Positions 16,844 through 24,614 of a DNA stretch of 64,000 bases are shown here, in pieces. How positions within the stretch are numbered: the stretch's first letter is position 1; the number at the start of each line of letters is the position of its first letter. Source of the DNA: an uncultured Chloroflexota bacterium (GTDB lineage: Bacteria; Chloroflexota; Chloroflexia; Thermomicrobiales; UBA6265); assembly GCA_937901745.1 (NCBI GenBank), contig CALGSZ010000105.1:212191-276190 (forward strand). Direction: 5' to 3'. The notes beneath the pieces are model-generated. The model was not told where the DNA came from, did not search any database, and was given only the letters and a program-made list of their open reading frames with translations. A program made the translations under genes and the position numbers.

Positions 16844-19183
16844 GTGCTCACCGATCATTGGAACGCGACACTCGTACTCCTCGTCACGGCGTTGGCTGCC
16901 GCGCCGCTAACTGCGCTTGCCGGATTTTGGCGCCGAACGCTCGCGACGCCGGTCGCGATTGTGACCACGGCGGCGGCGTTCGCGGCCGCGCTGTGGGGGT
17001 GGGCAGAAGGCGGCCCGACGCTCGACGCTCCCTGGGCGCCCGCCTGGAACCTCCGCCTCACCTTCGAGCTCGATGGGCTTGCCGCGCTGTATTCCCTCCT
17101 GGCCACGGGGATCGGACTCGCCGTTGTCATCTATGCCTCGCGGTACATCCCCCTCCATCTAGCCCATTCGGAGCGGGATCAAGGGGATATCGTCCGGTTC
17201 TACGGGTTTCTGCTCCTCTTCATGGGCGCCATGGTCGGGCTGGTCATGGCGCAGGATCTCTTTCTCATTTTTCTTTTCTGGGATCTGACAGCGATCAGCT
17301 CGTATTTCCTGATCGGGTATGACTCGGAGCGGGAGGACGCGCGCGCATCCGCGCTGATGGCCTTCCTCATCACTGGCATCAGCGCCGTCTGCTTCTTGAT
17401 CGGCGCGCTCCTGCTCTACAGCGAGTACGGCACCTTCGCGCTACCCGACCTGATGGCGCGCACCGAGTCGAGCCGGCTTGTCACGACCGCGGTGGCGCTC
17501 ATTTCCGCGGCCGCGCTTGCCAAGAGCGCGCAAGCCCCGCTGCATTTCTGGCTCCCGCGCGCGATGGCCGCGCCGACTCCGGTGTCCGCCTATCTGCACT
17601 CGGCGGCGATGGTCGCCGCTGGCGTATTTCTCTTGGGTCGCGTTCATCCGCTGCTGGAAAAGAGCGACGTGGTCATGAACGCCCTGGTCGTCATCGGCTT
17701 CGCCTCGATGGCGACGGGCGGCTGCCTCGCTCTGACCCGTAAAGTCCTCAAGCAACTCCTCGCCTATTCGACGATCTCGCAGTACGGCTATGTCGTCGTG
17801 ATGCTCGGGATCGGTGGAGCGGACGGCGCGGCTGCAGCGTCGTTCTACGTCATCGCCCACGCGCTGATGAAGTGCGCGCTCTTCTTGACAGCCGGCGCCG
17901 TTACCGAGGCCACCGGCCAGAAGGCATTGACCGGACTCGGCGGGCTGTGGCGGCGAATGCCGCTCCTCGCGGTGGGCAGCGGCGCGGCAGCGGCCGGACT
18001 CGCGGCGCTACCGCTCACCGCCGGCTTCTTCAAGGACGAGCTGTTCTTCAAGGCCGCGGATCATGAGGGCAACCCGATACGCTTGCTCGCCGTCGCCGGC
18101 GCGGCGCTCACGTTCGCCTATAGCTGGCGCTTCTGGGGCGGCATCTTCGCCGGCCCGCTTCAAACCGAGCCGAAGCCGCTCTCGATCCGCCTAACCGCGC
18201 CCGTAGCTGTGCTCGGAGCGCTCGTCCTTCTCGGCGGCGTTTGGCCGCATCCGTTCGCTCGCCTCGCGGAAGACGCGGCAACCGTCACGGCGGGCACGCC
18301 CGTCCACATTGAGGTGGCGTATCACCTCGATAGCCGCGTCGAAAACGTCATGGCGATCGCCGCCATTGCGGTCGGATTGGTGCTGATCTTTTCCCGGCCG
18401 CTCTGGCAGCCGGCGCTGGTCGCGATCTCCACCACGACAGTGCGATTTGGGCCGGAGCGCCTGTACTGGGCCGTTCTGCTCGGTCTGAACCGGCTTTCCG
18501 ACCGGATGCACCGGATCGAGATCCATGACCTGCGCGGCAGAGTGGCGACGATCTTGCTGCCGGCTGGCCTCCTCGTCGGTGCGGGCGTCGCGGTGACGCC
18601 CGGCGGCGGTACGTTCCGCATCGGCTCGCTGAGTAATGGAGATCTGCCCGAGGTCTTGATGCTAACGGTGGCCGCGCTAGCCGCCATCACCGCGGCGCTG
18701 GCTCGGGATCACCTCTCGCTCGCGCTCGTCCTGTCGGGCGTCGGCTTCAGCCTTGCCGTCGTCTACGCCCTGCTCGGCTCCCCAGACGTCGCGCTCGTCG
18801 CGGTTCTGATCGAGACGATCTTCGCGCTCCTCTTCGTCGGGATGCTGGCGCTGCTTCCGCGCGAGGGCGACGAGGCAATCGCGGTCATCACCCGCGACCG
18901 AGAGCAGCGGCTGCAGGCCGATAACCGGGGGCGCGACGCGGTCCTGTCGGCGATCGCCGGCGGGCTGGCCTTCATCGTCGCCTGGGGCATTCTCTCCAAG
19001 CCCGCGCCACTCGAAAGCGTGATCACCTCCCATATTCGGCTCGCGCCGGTGGCGCACGGGAAGGACATCGTGACCGTCATCCTGGCGGATTTCCGTGGCC
19101 TGGACACGATGGGGGAGATCACTGTCATCGGCATCGCGTTCCTCGGGATCGCGACCTACCTGCGCCGGTGGAGGACCCGCTGA
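16844..19183 (+). CDS. mrpA: Multisubunit Na+/H+ antiporter subunit A (MrpA/MnhA)
   Basis: 779-residue polytopic membrane protein with a NuoL-type antiporter core (about 60-480), including 'GAMVGLVMAQDLFLIFLFWDLTAISSYFLIGYD' with the key helix Asp/Glu, the Lys of 'LAKSAQAPLHFWLPRAMAAPTPVSAYLHSA', and 'KQLLAYSTISQYGYV'. The C-terminal part adds the DUF4040/MbhD-type segment 'LALVLSGVGFSLAVVYALLGSPDVALVAVLIET' typical of MrpA. The complex exchanges cytoplasmic Na+ for protons for pH and salt homeostasis. Start GTG 16844 has only a weak ribosome site. The stop overlaps the start of mrpB (TGATG). Confidence 0.93.
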   Translation: MLTDHWNATLVLLVTALAAAPLTALAGFWRRTLATPVAIVTTAAAFAAALWGWAEGGPTLDAPWAPAWNLRLTFELDGLAALYSLLATGIGLAVVIYASRYIPLHLAHSERDQGDIVRFYGFLLLFMGAMVGLVMAQDLFLIFLFWDLTAISSYFLIGYDSEREDARASALMAFLITGISAVCFLIGALLLYSEYGTFALPDLMARTESSRLVTTAVALISAAALAKSAQAPLHFWLPRAMAAPTPVSAYLHSAAMVAAGVFLLGRVHPLLEKSDVVMNALVVIGFASMATGGCLALTRKVLKQLLAYSTISQYGYVVVMLGIGGADGAAAASFYVIAHALMKCALFLTAGAVTEATGQKALTGLGGLWRRMPLLAVGSGAAAAGLAALPLTAGFFKDELFFKAADHEGNPIRLLAVAGAALTFAYSWRFWGGIFAGPLQTEPKPLSIRLTAPVAVLGALVLLGGVWPHPFARLAEDAATVTAGTPVHIEVAYHLDSRVENVMAIAAIAVGLVLIFSRPLWQPALVAISTTTVRFGPERLYWAVLLGLNRLSDRMHRIEIHDLRGRVATILLPAGLLVGAGVAVTPGGGTFRIGSLSNGDLPEVLMLTVAALAAITAALARDHLSLALVLSGVGFSLAVVYALLGSPDVALVAVLIETIFALLFVGMLALLPREGDEAIAVITRDREQRLQADNRGRDAVLSAIAGGLAFIVAWGILSKPAPLESVITSHIRLAPVAHGKDIVTVILADFRGLDTMGEITVIGIAFLGIATYLRRWRTR

Positions 19184-19617
19184 TGACGATAATGTCTCGC
19201 CACGTCGCTCGCCTCTTGCTGGCGCCCACCTGGATGGTCGCCCTGGCCGTCATGATCAAGGGGTACGCCGACACCGGCGACGGCTTCAGCGCGGGGATCA
19301 TCGCTTCGCTTGGTGTGCTGCTCCAATACCTTGTCGTCGGCACGCGCGAGACCACGCAGCTGTTGCCCGTCCGCTACGCGCGCGAGGCCGCGCAGTTCGG
19401 ACTGCTGATAGCGCTGCTCGTCACCTTCATCCCGGTCCTATGGGGCGATCCGATCCTAACTCACTACCCGAGGCCGGGTGAATCGGTCACCCATCTCGGC
19501 ACGCTCGAGCTGCTAACGGCCGTGCTTTTCGACGTTGGCGTCTTCTTACTGGTCCTCGGCGTTGCCACAGGCGTCATTGACCTGATCGCTCGCTCGCGCG
19601 AACGGAGGCCAACATGA
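19183..19617 (+). CDS. mrpB: Na+/H+ antiporter subunit B (MrpB/MnhB)
   Basis: 144-residue membrane protein of the MnhB family: 'LLLAPTWMVALAVMIKGYADTGDGFSAGIIASLGVLLQYLV' shows the family's G-x-G-F-x-A-G-x-I core; four TM helices in all. Start ATG 19183 overlaps the mrpA stop, with GGAGG at 19170-19174 inside mrpA. Its stop overlaps the mrpC start (ATGA), so translation is coupled. It acts as a structural subunit of the antiporter. Confidence 0.9.
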   Translation: MTIMSRHVARLLLAPTWMVALAVMIKGYADTGDGFSAGIIASLGVLLQYLVVGTRETTQLLPVRYAREAAQFGLLIALLVTFIPVLWGDPILTHYPRPGESVTHLGTLELLTAVLFDVGVFLLVLGVATGVIDLIARSRERRPT

Positions 19618-20084
19618 CGCTCGTGCTCGCATTCAGCATCGCCGTAATGTTCGGCGCCGGCGCATACCTGCTGCTGAAACACGACTTGATCCGAGTCGTG
19701 GCCGGGATGGTGCTCATCTCGAACGCGGCCAATCTCTTCATCATGTCGGCCGGCTTGTCCAAGGGCTCCGCGGCGATCTATCCGCTCCCGGAGGACGGAT
19801 CGGTGAGCGACCCGCTGGTCCAAGCCATGACGCTGACGGCGATCGTGATCAGCTTCGGAGTCTCCGCGCTCCTCTTGAGCCTCGTCTATCGCGTTTACCA
19901 AACGCACCGGTCCGTCGATATCGAGCAGCTCGCGGTGGCCGAAGAAGTGGAGACGCGGCAGCGGGAAGAGGCAGTAGCCGAGGCCGAAGAAGAGGTTCCC
20001 GTTGCCGAGGAGGAAGAGATGGCACTGGCCGAGCGCGGCGCGAACCCAGTACCGGTCAGCGTTAGCGAGAGCGAAGATAGGTAA
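19614..20084 (+). CDS. mrpC: Na+/H+ antiporter subunit C (MrpC/MnhC, NuoK-like)
   Basis: 156 residues. The first 100 or so are the NuoK-like subunit with three TM helices: 'GAGAYLLLKHDLIRVVAGMVLISNAANLFIMSAG' and 'DPLVQAMTLTAIVISFGVSALLLSLVYR'. Unlike the usual 110-residue protein it has a ~45-residue acidic Glu/Val-rich tail (EAVAEAEEEVPVAEEEEM). The tail is probably cytoplasmic and of unknown use. Start ATG overlaps the mrpB stop. Confidence 0.92.
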   Translation: MTLVLAFSIAVMFGAGAYLLLKHDLIRVVAGMVLISNAANLFIMSAGLSKGSAAIYPLPEDGSVSDPLVQAMTLTAIVISFGVSALLLSLVYRVYQTHRSVDIEQLAVAEEVETRQREEAVAEAEEEVPVAEEEEMALAERGANPVPVSVSESEDR

Positions 20085-20088
20085 CGGC

Positions 20089-21492
20089 ATGCTGGTGCTT
20101 CCGTTGGCAATTTGCTGGTTCAGCGCGGTTGGCCTGGCCATCCTCGATGGTCGCCGGCCAACCGTGGCCTGGACCGCGGTTGGGGCACTCACGGCTGCGT
20201 TCGCCAGCATCATCGTGCTCGCCACCGACGTTATTTCCGGCCAACCCCAACAGGTCGTGGCCGGAGGCTGGCTGCCGGGCGTCGGGATCGTCCTGCGCGC
20301 CGATGCGCTCGGCATCCTCTTCGCCATCGTCTCGCTTGGCGTTCTCCTGGCCGCGCTCCTCTTCGAGACCCTGGGCGGAGTGCGCTCGCGCTCCTTCCCG
20401 TCGCTGGTGATGTTCCTCGCGACCGGCCTGACGGGCCTATTTCTCACGGGCGACGCGTTCAACTTCTACGTCTTCTTCGAGATCAGCATGATCGCCTCGT
20501 ACGTGCTGACGGCCTACGGCGAGGAGCGCCGCCAGCTGCGGGCGGCGGCCATCTTCGCGGTGGTCAATCTGCTCGGGTCGGTCCTGTTCCTGATCGCGAT
20601 CGCCGCCCTCTACCACATCACCGGGCGGCTCGATCTCTTCGGCATCGGCGCGCGCATCACCGAGGTGCCGTCGCGCACCGTCGTTCTCAGCGCCGCGCTC
20701 GTCTTCGTCGCGTTTAGCGTCAAGCTCGGGCTCTTCCCCTTCCACTTCTGGCTCGCCGCGGTCTACACCGGTACCCGCCCGGCCGTGGCCGCGATTCTCA
20801 GCGGCGCCGTCGCCAACATTGGCGCCTACGGGCTGCTGCGCTTCGGCGCGGAGCTGCTGCCGCGCGAGCTCGGCTTTAGCTCCCCGGCACTCCTCGTCAT
20901 CGGCTCCGCCAGCATCCTGTATGGCGGCCTACAAGCCCTTTCCCGCAATACGCTGCCCGAAGTCTTGGCCTACTCCTCGATTGGCCAAGCGGGGTACATC
21001 CTCTTGGCGCTCGGAATCGGCGAGCAGGTCGGCTACAGCGCCGCGGTGCTCTTCGCGATTGTCAACTCGCTCAACAAGGGGCTCTTGTTCCTCTCCGAGA
21101 ATCTGCGCGGCTGGCTCGTCGGCGCGGCCTTCGCCGTCGGCGGCTTCAGCGTGGCGGGCGTGCCGCCAGCCGCCGGATTCGTCAGTAAGGCAGCACTCTT
21201 CCGAGCCGGCATCGCCGAGGGGAGCGTACTGCTGATCATCTTGATCTTCCTCGGCGGGGCGCTCTCGTTCATCTACATGCTGCGATCGTATCAGCGCCGC
21301 TTCTGGGTCCCAGAGGCGCCGCCGGACGGTCAGCCGGCGGCACATGGATCTAGCCCGCTACGGGTGCGAGCCATCGTGGTCGCGCTCGCGCTGCTCGTGA
21401 TTGCGCTCGGTGTCTGGCCGGAACCGCTGCTCGCCCTGAGTCGCGACGCGGCGGCGGTACTGCCACCAGTCTCCGTGGAGTCGGCACGATGA
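20089..21492 (+). CDS. mrpD: Na+/H+ antiporter subunit D (MrpD/MnhD, NuoN/M-like)
   Basis: 467-residue polytopic protein of the proton-translocating NADH-quinone oxidoreductase M/N type. Motifs: 'NFYVFFEISMIASYVLTAYG' (membrane Glu), 'FSVKLGLFPFHFWLAAVYTGTRPAVAAILSGAVANIGAYGL' (Lys and proline break), 'VLAYSSIGQAGYILLALG' and 'GVPPAAGFVSKAALFRAG'. The ATG 20089 is chosen because it lies 5 nt after the mrpC stop; the frame further upstream overlaps mrpC. Overlaps mrpE by ATGA. Confidence 0.93.
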   Translation: MLVLPLAICWFSAVGLAILDGRRPTVAWTAVGALTAAFASIIVLATDVISGQPQQVVAGGWLPGVGIVLRADALGILFAIVSLGVLLAALLFETLGGVRSRSFPSLVMFLATGLTGLFLTGDAFNFYVFFEISMIASYVLTAYGEERRQLRAAAIFAVVNLLGSVLFLIAIAALYHITGRLDLFGIGARITEVPSRTVVLSAALVFVAFSVKLGLFPFHFWLAAVYTGTRPAVAAILSGAVANIGAYGLLRFGAELLPRELGFSSPALLVIGSASILYGGLQALSRNTLPEVLAYSSIGQAGYILLALGIGEQVGYSAAVLFAIVNSLNKGLLFLSENLRGWLVGAAFAVGGFSVAGVPPAAGFVSKAALFRAGIAEGSVLLIILIFLGGALSFIYMLRSYQRRFWVPEAPPDGQPAAHGSSPLRVRAIVVALALLVIALGVWPEPLLALSRDAAAVLPPVSVESAR

Positions 21493-21998
21493 GCGCGGGA
21501 CGCATGGTGGCAGCCGGGGCCGGCCTGGCTGTCATCTACATGATGACGCTGGCGAGCACCCAACTCTGGGATTTCGCGATCGGCGTAATCCTCGCGGCCG
21601 GTGTGTTAGCCGTCTTTCGCACCTATCTTTTCGGCAACGCGAGTGTCCCAACTCCCGGCCAACCATCCATCATCCGCCGGGTGATCATGTTCTTTCCCTT
21701 CGCCCTCGTGGTCATCCGAAACATCATCCGCGAGACGCTTCAGGTCGCGCTCGTCACGCTTCATGTGCGGCCGCTGGTCAAGCCCGGAATTGTCGCCGTG
21801 CCGATCGGCGAGCGCACTCCGCTCGGTGTGACCGTCTCCGCACTCGTCGAGACGCTCGCTCCCGGCTCGTTCCTCGTCGAGGTCGACTGGGAGGAGCGGG
21901 TGATGCTGGTCCATCTCCTCGATGCCAGCGACCCGGACGCCGTCCGCGCCGAGATGCAAGACCTCTACGATCGCTGGCAGCGCCACGTCTTTCCGTAG
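21489..21998 (+). CDS. mrpE: Na+/H+ antiporter subunit E (MrpE/MnhE)
   Basis: 169 residues. Two N-terminal TM helices followed by a soluble part, the usual MnhE plan: 'IRRVIMFFPFALVVIRNIIRETLQVALVTLHVRPLVKPGIVAVPI', then 'TLAPGSFLVEVDWEERVMLVHLLDAS', in which the 'tPGt' and 'hvl' elements of the family can be seen. It is the last Mrp gene here: the next gene is convergent 4 bp on, so mrpF and mrpG are not part of this operon. Confidence 0.9.
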   Translation: MSAGRMVAAGAGLAVIYMMTLASTQLWDFAIGVILAAGVLAVFRTYLFGNASVPTPGQPSIIRRVIMFFPFALVVIRNIIRETLQVALVTLHVRPLVKPGIVAVPIGERTPLGVTVSALVETLAPGSFLVEVDWEERVMLVHLLDASDPDAVRAEMQDLYDRWQRHVFP

Positions 21999-22002
21999 CC
22001 CG

Positions 22003-23190
22003 TCACGAGCGCGGCTCGGGCGTCTGATAGATCGTCTTTCCGCCGACACGAATCTCAACATCCACCAGGTACCGCCGGACGGCGTCCAGGTCCGGCTCGA
22101 TGCCCAAGCCCGGCCGATCCGGCAGGGAGACCTGGCCGTTCGCGTCCCGCTCCAGGTGATCGCGCGTCACCTCGACCGCCAGCGACTTCGGCTCGACCGG
22201 ATACTCGCAGATGACGTGATCTTCGAGTCCGGCGTATGGATGGATCGACGCGGCGAGCGCCAGGTGGGTGGTAAAGGTGTGGTTGACGTAGGTGACGTCC
22301 CGCTGCGCCGCGTACTGGGCGACATCGTATGACGGCGAGATGCCACCGATCCGGCCAGCATCAATCTGGACATAGCCAATGCCGGCGTAGTCGATCATGT
22401 GCTTGGCCATGTAGACATTGTGAGAGCCCTCGCCGCCAGCAAGCTTGACCGGCGCGCTCTCCTGGGCCAGCGTCGCGTACGCCTCGAGCGCTCCTGAGAC
22501 GAACGGCTCCTCGAGCCACGTCGCCCCGAATTCCTTCAGCGCCGCGAGCCGTGCTCGCCCCTTCTCGACATCATCCTTCCAAACCGTGCCCGCATCGACG
22601 AGGAGAATGCCGTCCGGGCCGAGCCCTTCCCTCGCCGCGGCCACCTGATCGCGGTCGGCCTCGACGCTGCCGAGCCCGTACGGCCCCCAACCGAACTTCG
22701 CCGCGCGGTATCCCGCCTCCCGAGCGCGCTTCGCTTTTTCGAGCGTCTCCTGAGGCGTATCCCCGAACAGCACCGAGGCATACGGCGTCTTTGGATAGGC
22801 GCGCTCGTAGCCGAGGAGGGTATAGACCGGCTCGCCCAGGCGCTTGCCGAGCAAGTCCCAGAGCGCGATGTCGATGCCGGAGAGGGTATGGTCGGCCTGC
22901 AAGAGATCGAGGCTGTTGGCCCGGACCAGGTCGCCGATGCGGCGGATGTCGTCGGGGCTCTCAATCACCTGCCCGAGCACGGAATCGCGCACCGGCTTGC
23001 AGGCGCTGTGCGACATCGGGCAGACGAAGCTGGCAATGCTCGTCAGCGGCGAGGCCTCGCACTCCCCCCAACCGACGTACTCACCGGCTTGAATTCGCAC
23101 AAGCAGCAGGTCCTGGCTGCCGTCGCCGATGTCCAGCACTTCCGGCATTGAGCAGTAATAGAAATCGACCGCCTCGATCCGCGTCGCCAT
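22003..23190 (-). CDS. Mandelate racemase/muconate lactonizing enzyme family protein
   Basis: 395-residue enolase-superfamily enzyme, only locally similar to the one at 1838. N-terminal cap with 'HTLSGIDIALWDLLGKRLGEPVYTLLG'; barrel strands give KFGWG (single Lys, not KxK), ILLVDAG, WLEEPF and GGEGSHN as metal-ligand strands, and a His in 'VNHTFTTHLALAASIHPYAG'. It should abstract the alpha proton of a carboxylic acid; substrate unknown. ATG 23190 is preceded by AAAGGAGC. It is followed downstream only by the convergent Mrp operon; the MFS gene upstream, 78 bp away on the same strand, could be a co-transcribed transporter. Confidence 0.88.
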   Translation of the reverse strand: MATRIEAVDFYYCSMPEVLDIGDGSQDLLLVRIQAGEYVGWGECEASPLTSIASFVCPMSHSACKPVRDSVLGQVIESPDDIRRIGDLVRANSLDLLQADHTLSGIDIALWDLLGKRLGEPVYTLLGYERAYPKTPYASVLFGDTPQETLEKAKRAREAGYRAAKFGWGPYGLGSVEADRDQVAAAREGLGPDGILLVDAGTVWKDDVEKGRARLAALKEFGATWLEEPFVSGALEAYATLAQESAPVKLAGGEGSHNVYMAKHMIDYAGIGYVQIDAGRIGGISPSYDVAQYAAQRDVTYVNHTFTTHLALAASIHPYAGLEDHVICEYPVEPKSLAVEVTRDHLERDANGQVSLPDRPGLGIEPDLDAVRRYLVDVEIRVGGKTIYQTPEPRS

Positions 23191-23267
23191 GCATGCTCCT
23201 TTCGATTCGCCGTTTCCGATCCGCCAGCGTAGCGATGGCGGAACGCTGCGGCCGGCGCCGCGACTTG

Positions 23268-24503
23268 TCAAGTGGTCGCGGCGTGCCGTGTCTCGCGCAC
23301 GAGGAACGCGAGCGTCGCCGAGGCAGCGACGCCGACGATGGCGAGCACGACCGCGCTGCCGCGCAGCCCGGCAGCCCCGGCAATGGCGCCGACCGCGACC
23401 GGCCCCAGGAAGCCGCCAGCGTCGCCGATCAGACGCCAGAGCCCGAGAAACTCGCCAGTCGCCCCCTCCGGCGCGAGATCAGCGCCGAGGGTCATCATCG
23501 TGCCGGAGCCGAGTCCATTGCCGATTCCGACCACGGCAGTCGCCGCGAGGAGTGTGCTGAAGGAGTCGGTCAGGGGGATCAGCGCGACGCCACAGGCCAT
23601 TACCGCGAAGCTCGGGACAGCTGCCGTCTTGCGGCCGTAGCGATCCATCAGGTGCCCGGCAGGGATGAACATCGCGACGTCGAGCAGCGAGGAGATGGTC
23701 ATGATCAGGCCGACCTGCGCCGCGTCCAGGCCGATGACATCGGCGCCGAAGACCGGCACGAGAAAGAGCCGCCCGGCGCGGATCATCTGGGCAAGTGTCT
23801 GAGCGACGGCGGCGGCGGCAAGATCGCGGCGATTCTGGCGAAGCACCGCACCGACGACGCGCCAGCGCCCCCGCCCGCCGCCTTCGACGGGCTGCGGCGA
23901 ATCGCGGGGGATGTAGCGCACAGCGAGCGCGAGGGCGAACGCCGCAAGCAAACCTGAGGCGACGAACGAGGCGCGGTAGCTGAGCCAGGCGGCGAGCGCC
24001 CCGCCGACCGCCGGCCCCCCGAAGGTACCCATGCGGTTGATGCCGCCGAACACGGAGATCGCCCGCCCGCGCTCGCTGATCGGGATGGCCGTCGCGATGA
24101 AAGCGTGGCGAGAGAGGCCCCACATCGCGGTGCCGATCCCGGCCAGGACACGGGCTAGAACGAGAAGCCAGAAGTTGGAAACGACGGCGAGCGCGAGCGT
24201 GCTGACCGCGACGAGCGCCGTGCCGATCGTCATCGTTCGCCGCAGCCCGAGCCGGCCGACGAGCGCGCCCGCCGGGACATCAGTCACGAGCGTCCCGAGC
24301 GCGGCCGCGCCAACGGCGAGACTGACGAGCGTGTAGGAGACGCCAAAGGTGGATGCGTAAAGCGGCAGGGTGGCGACCAGTACGCCCTGCCCGAACGCGA
24401 GGAGTGCGGCCGGCGCATAGACGGCTACCAGCAGCCCGGTATCGCGCGCTGCCTTTCGCTGTGTTGGCTTTGAATCGGTCACGCGTGTCAGACCATCGCC
24501 CAT
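23268..24503 (-). CDS. Major facilitator superfamily transporter
   Basis: 411-residue membrane transporter with about 12 TM helices. The loop after TM2 carries a motif-A-like 'GALVGRLGLRRTMTIG', with an echo in the second half, 'AGHLMDRYGRKTAAVP', typical of drug-efflux or sugar-efflux MFS members; the C-terminal half has 'GNGLGSGTMMTLGADLAPEGATGEFLGLWRLIGD', as in DHA1-type exporters. ATG 24503 is chosen because the upstream frame extension (to a GTG at 24599) lacks membrane or coding character. Substrate unknown; possibly linked to the enolase-family gene downstream. Confidence 0.85.
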   Translation of the reverse strand: MGDGLTRVTDSKPTQRKAARDTGLLVAVYAPAALLAFGQGVLVATLPLYASTFGVSYTLVSLAVGAAALGTLVTDVPAGALVGRLGLRRTMTIGTALVAVSTLALAVVSNFWLLVLARVLAGIGTAMWGLSRHAFIATAIPISERGRAISVFGGINRMGTFGGPAVGGALAAWLSYRASFVASGLLAAFALALAVRYIPRDSPQPVEGGGRGRWRVVGAVLRQNRRDLAAAAVAQTLAQMIRAGRLFLVPVFGADVIGLDAAQVGLIMTISSLLDVAMFIPAGHLMDRYGRKTAAVPSFAVMACGVALIPLTDSFSTLLAATAVVGIGNGLGSGTMMTLGADLAPEGATGEFLGLWRLIGDAGGFLGPVAVGAIAGAAGLRGSAVVLAIVGVAASATLAFLVRETRHAATT

Positions 24504-24602
24504 CAAGCCGTGGAGCAGTCTCGCACGGCCGCTCGCTCGTATCAATGAGAACGTGGCGACGCGGTACCGACGCGCGATGGAACCAGCCTCCTCGCGCACC
24601 CG

Positions 24603-24608
24603 TACAAT
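24603..24608 (+). promoter_or_regulatory. -10 element suggesting a leaderless mRNA
   Basis: TACAAT ends 6 nt before the ATG pair at 24615/24618, so transcription would begin at or next to the start codon. No Shine-Dalgarno sequence precedes that start. Confidence 0.45.
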
Positions 24609-24614
24609 GTGGCG

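Noticed and set aside
22551..23957. Plus-strand open frame (468 codons) across the enolase-family and MFS genes
   Set aside because: It crosses the boundary of two real minus-strand genes and its translation is low-complexity Arg/Pro.
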